Origin: Steinernema hermaphroditum
Taxonomy: Eukaryota > Nematoda > Chromadorea > Rhabditida > Steinernematidae
Assembly: GCA_030435675.1 (NCBI GenBank)
Contig: JAUCMV010000060.1
Span: forward strand, 1 to 10,000
Direction: 5' to 3'
Length of the DNA stretch: 10,000 nt
Position 1 is the stretch's first letter. The number at the start of each line of letters is the position of its first letter. Both the position numbers and the translations under genes were made by a program. The notes beneath the pieces are model-generated. The model did not search any database. It was not told the DNA's origin and saw only the letters and a list, made by a program, of their open reading frames with translations. Shown here one piece after another: positions 8,190 through 10,000 of the stretch.

Positions 8190-9125
8190 CCCTATCTGTC
8201 TCGAATTGAAAGTTTTGCAGGAAACTAAGATAGTCCACAGGAATCCCAACTTGATTAGGCGCGTTCGATCAGGCTCGTGCAGTTCTACAAGATCCAATCA
8301 TAAAAATGTGGTACTTTGGAGCAGGAGGGGTCAGATGCAGAACTCTTTGTATGAACAAGGGCCCTAACTGTCTCGAATTGAAAGTTTTGCAGGAAACTAA
8401 GATAGTCCACAGTAATCCAGGAACGGGAATAGGCGCGTTCGATCAGGCTCGTGCAGTTCTACAAGATCCAATCATAAAAATGATATGGTACTTTGGAGCA
8501 GGAGGGTCAGATGCAGAGCTTTTGGTATGAGCAAGGGCCCTGCTGTCTCGAATTGAAAGTTTTGCAGGAAACTAAGATAGTCCACAGTAATTCCAACGAG
8601 AATAGGCGCGTTCGATCAGGCTCGTGCAGTTCTACAAGATCCAATCATAAAAATGATATGGTACTTTGGAGCAGGAGGGTCAGATGCAGAGCTTTTGGTA
8701 TGAGCAAGGGCCCTGCTGTCTCGAATTGAAAGTTTTGCAGGAAACTAAGATAGTCCACAGTAATCCCAACGGGAATAGGCGCGTTCGATCAGGCTCGTGC
8801 AGTTCTACAAGATCCAATCATAAAAATGATATGGTACTTTGGAGCAGGAGGGTCAGATGCAGAACTCTTTGTATGAACAAGGCCCTATCTGTCTCGAATT
8901 GAAAGTTTTGCAGGAAACTAAGATAGTCCACAGGAATTCCAACGGGAATAGGCGCGTTCGATCAGGCTCGTGCAGTTCTACAAGATCCAATCATAAAAAT
9001 GATATGGTACTTTGGAGCAGGAGGGGTCAGATTCAGAACTCTTTGTATGAACAAGGGCCCTAGCTGTCTCGAATTGAAAGTTTTGCAGGAAACTAAGATA
9101 GTCCACAGGAATCCCAACGGGAATA
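7739..9125. repeat. Eight-monomer higher-order repeat, copy 3 (units 46-53, 1387 bp)
   Basis: Positions 1-3 are almost identical to copy 1, including CTATAAG with GAT at position 3. Position 4 (8258-8431) has CCCTAACTG as in the other copies. Positions 5 and 6 are GAT with AGCTTTTGG, as in copy 2. Position 8 reads ATTCAGAACTC, close to the ATTCATAACTC of copy 1. The second half is the most altered of the three copies, with new junctions: CCCAACTTGATTA at 3, an extra two bases at 4, TTCCAACGAGAATA at 5 and GGAATTCC at 7. Confidence 0.65.
8258..8431. repeat. 174-bp monomer with compensating indels (unit 49)
   Basis: Three bases are missing after AAAAATG, giving AAAAATGTGG. The unit gains one G in GGAGGGGTCAG, one G in CAAGGGCCC and two bases in the junction, ATCCAGGAACGGG. 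The net length is 174 bp. Its partner at 4458 carries the 12-bp loss at the same place, so this part of the unit is a recurrent site of length change. Confidence 0.9.
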
Positions 9126-9992
9126 GGCGCGTTCGATCAGGCTCGTGCAGTTCTACAAGATCCAATCATAAAAATGATATGGTACTTTGGAGCAGGAGGG
9201 GTCAGATGCAGAGCTTTTTGTATGAGCAAGGGCCCTGCTGTCTCGAATTGAAAGTTTTGCAGGAAACTAAGATAGTCCACAGGAATTCCAACGGGAATAG
9301 GCGCGTTCGATCAGGCTCGTGCAGTTCTACAAGATCCAATCATAAAAATGCTATGGTACTTTGGAGCAGGAGGGTCAGATGCAGAGCTTTTGGTATGAAC
9401 AAGGCCCTATCTGTCTCGAATTGAAAGTTTTGCAGGAAACTAAGATAGTCCACAGGAAATCCAACAAGATTAGGCGCGTTCGATCAGGCTCGTGCAGTTC
9501 TACAAGATCCAATCATAAAAATGATATGGTACTTTGGAGCAGGAGGGTCAGATGCAGAGCTTTTGGTATGATCAAGGGCCCTATCTGTCTCGAATTGAAA
9601 GTTTTGCAGGAAACTAAGATAGTCCACAGGAAATCCAACAAGAGTAGGCGCGTTCGATCAGGCTCGTGCAGTTCTACAAGATCCAATCATAAAAATGCTA
9701 TGGTACTTTGGAGCAGGAGGGTCAGATGCAGAGCTTTTGGTATGAACAAGGCCCTATCTGTCTCGAATTGAAAGTTTTGCAGGAAACTAAGATAGTCCAC
9801 AGTAATCCCAACGGGAATAGGCGCGTTCGATCAGGCTCGTGCAGTTCTACAAGATCCAATCATAAAAATGATATGGTACTTTGGAGCAGGAGGGTCAGAT
9901 GCAGAGCTTTTGGTATGAACAAGGCCCTATCTGTCTCGAATTGAAAGTTTTGCAGGAAACTAAGATAGTCCACAGGAATCCCAACGGGAATA
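9126..9992. repeat. Terminal sub-array of monomers 54-58
   Basis: Lengths are 174, 173, 174, 173 and 173. Unit 54 has a private AGCTTTTTG form and a GGAATTCC junction; units 55-58 are all AGCTTTTGG with CCCTATCTG. That pairing is otherwise seen only in unit 2 and in the CTATAAG-type units 18, 23, 26, 45 and 48. GCT and GAT units alternate (GAT, GCT, GAT, GCT, GAT). The section does not continue the eight-unit register of 7739-9125. The unit beginning at 9993 is cut by the window edge. Confidence 0.88.
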
Positions 9993-10000
9993 GGCGCGTT

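Larger units (their letters stand above)
1..10000. repeat. Satellite DNA array, 173-bp monomer, 58 complete head-to-tail units
   Basis: Every base belongs to one tandem array, all units in the same orientation. Taking GGCGCG as unit start, units begin at 7, 180, 353, 514, 675, 848, 1009, then every 173 bp to 3085; 3246, then every 173 bp to 4284; 4458, 4619, 4793, 4967, 5142, 5316, 5489, 5662, 5835, 6009, then every 173 bp to 8258; 8432, 8605, 8778, 8951, 9126, 9300, 9473, 9647, 9820 and 9993. Both window edges cut a unit, so the array continues on both sides. I see no inversion, insertion element or unique spacer. The 173-bp unit is close to one nucleosome repeat, as in many centromeric satellites; a centromeric role is inference only. 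I do not recognise the family. Confidence 0.98.

Noticed and set aside
68..9944. About 50 overlapping plus-strand reading frames of 73-78 aa, one per monomer, with near-identical proteins
   Set aside because: They start at TTG, overlap one another by about 64 bp, and end because a 173- or 161-bp unit shifts the frame by two, exposing the TGA in TCGAATTGA. Differences between copies follow the DNA variants with no sign of synonymous preference. They are shadows of the repeat.
1..10000. CRISPR array
   Set aside because: The period is 161-175 bp with no alternation of constant repeat and unique spacer; the entire unit is conserved.
1..10000. 5S rDNA or other tandem RNA gene cluster
   Set aside because: No 5S rRNA box A, intermediate element or box C sequence is recognisable, and no conserved segment resembles rRNA, tRNA or snRNA.

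Overview
The whole 10-kb window is one uninterrupted head-to-tail satellite DNA array. I count 58 complete monomers between 7 and 9992, with the end of one unit at 1-6 and the start of another at 9993-10000. The basic unit is 173 bp (43 copies). The others are 161 bp (5), 174 bp (8) and 175 bp (2), and these lengths sum exactly to the 9986 bp counted. A representative unit is about 44.5% GC. I find no protein-coding gene, RNA gene, transposon, telomere repeat or unique sequence. A pure array with a nucleosome-sized unit points to a eukaryote, in a centromeric, pericentromeric or other heterochromatic block. I do not recognise the monomer as a named family and cannot tell plant from animal.

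Within each unit two zones are almost invariant: monomer positions 1-50, starting GGCGCGTTCG, and about 113-155, from TCGAATTG to GTCCACAG. Variation sits in a few linked sites. These are GCT or GAT or a 12-bp loss at 51-62; AGCTTTTGG or AACTCTTTG near 85-94; a CCCTGCTG or CCCTATCTG block near 98-112; and the unit junction near 156-172, which reads CCCAACGGGAATA, CCAACAAGATTA or CCAACAAGAGTA.

Layout: 7-1008 holds six units, three of them the 161-bp form. 1009-3084 holds twelve units of exactly 173 bp, opening with a near-identical dimer duplication. 3085-3937 holds one short unit and four regular ones. From 3938 a degraded eight-monomer higher-order repeat can be read: copy 1 at 3938-5315, copy 2 at 5316-6700, then a six-unit interruption at 6701-7738, then copy 3 at 7739-9125. 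9126-9992 is a mixed tail.

A second long-range relation overlaps this: 3166-4388 reappears at 6967-8189, offset by 3801 bp, with two substitutions found by eye. The array therefore looks like a mosaic made by unequal exchange and segmental copying. The many short predicted reading frames are by-products of the repeat: 173 is not a multiple of 3, so each frame closes after about 1.4 units, and frames lengthen only where neighbouring units are 174 bp.
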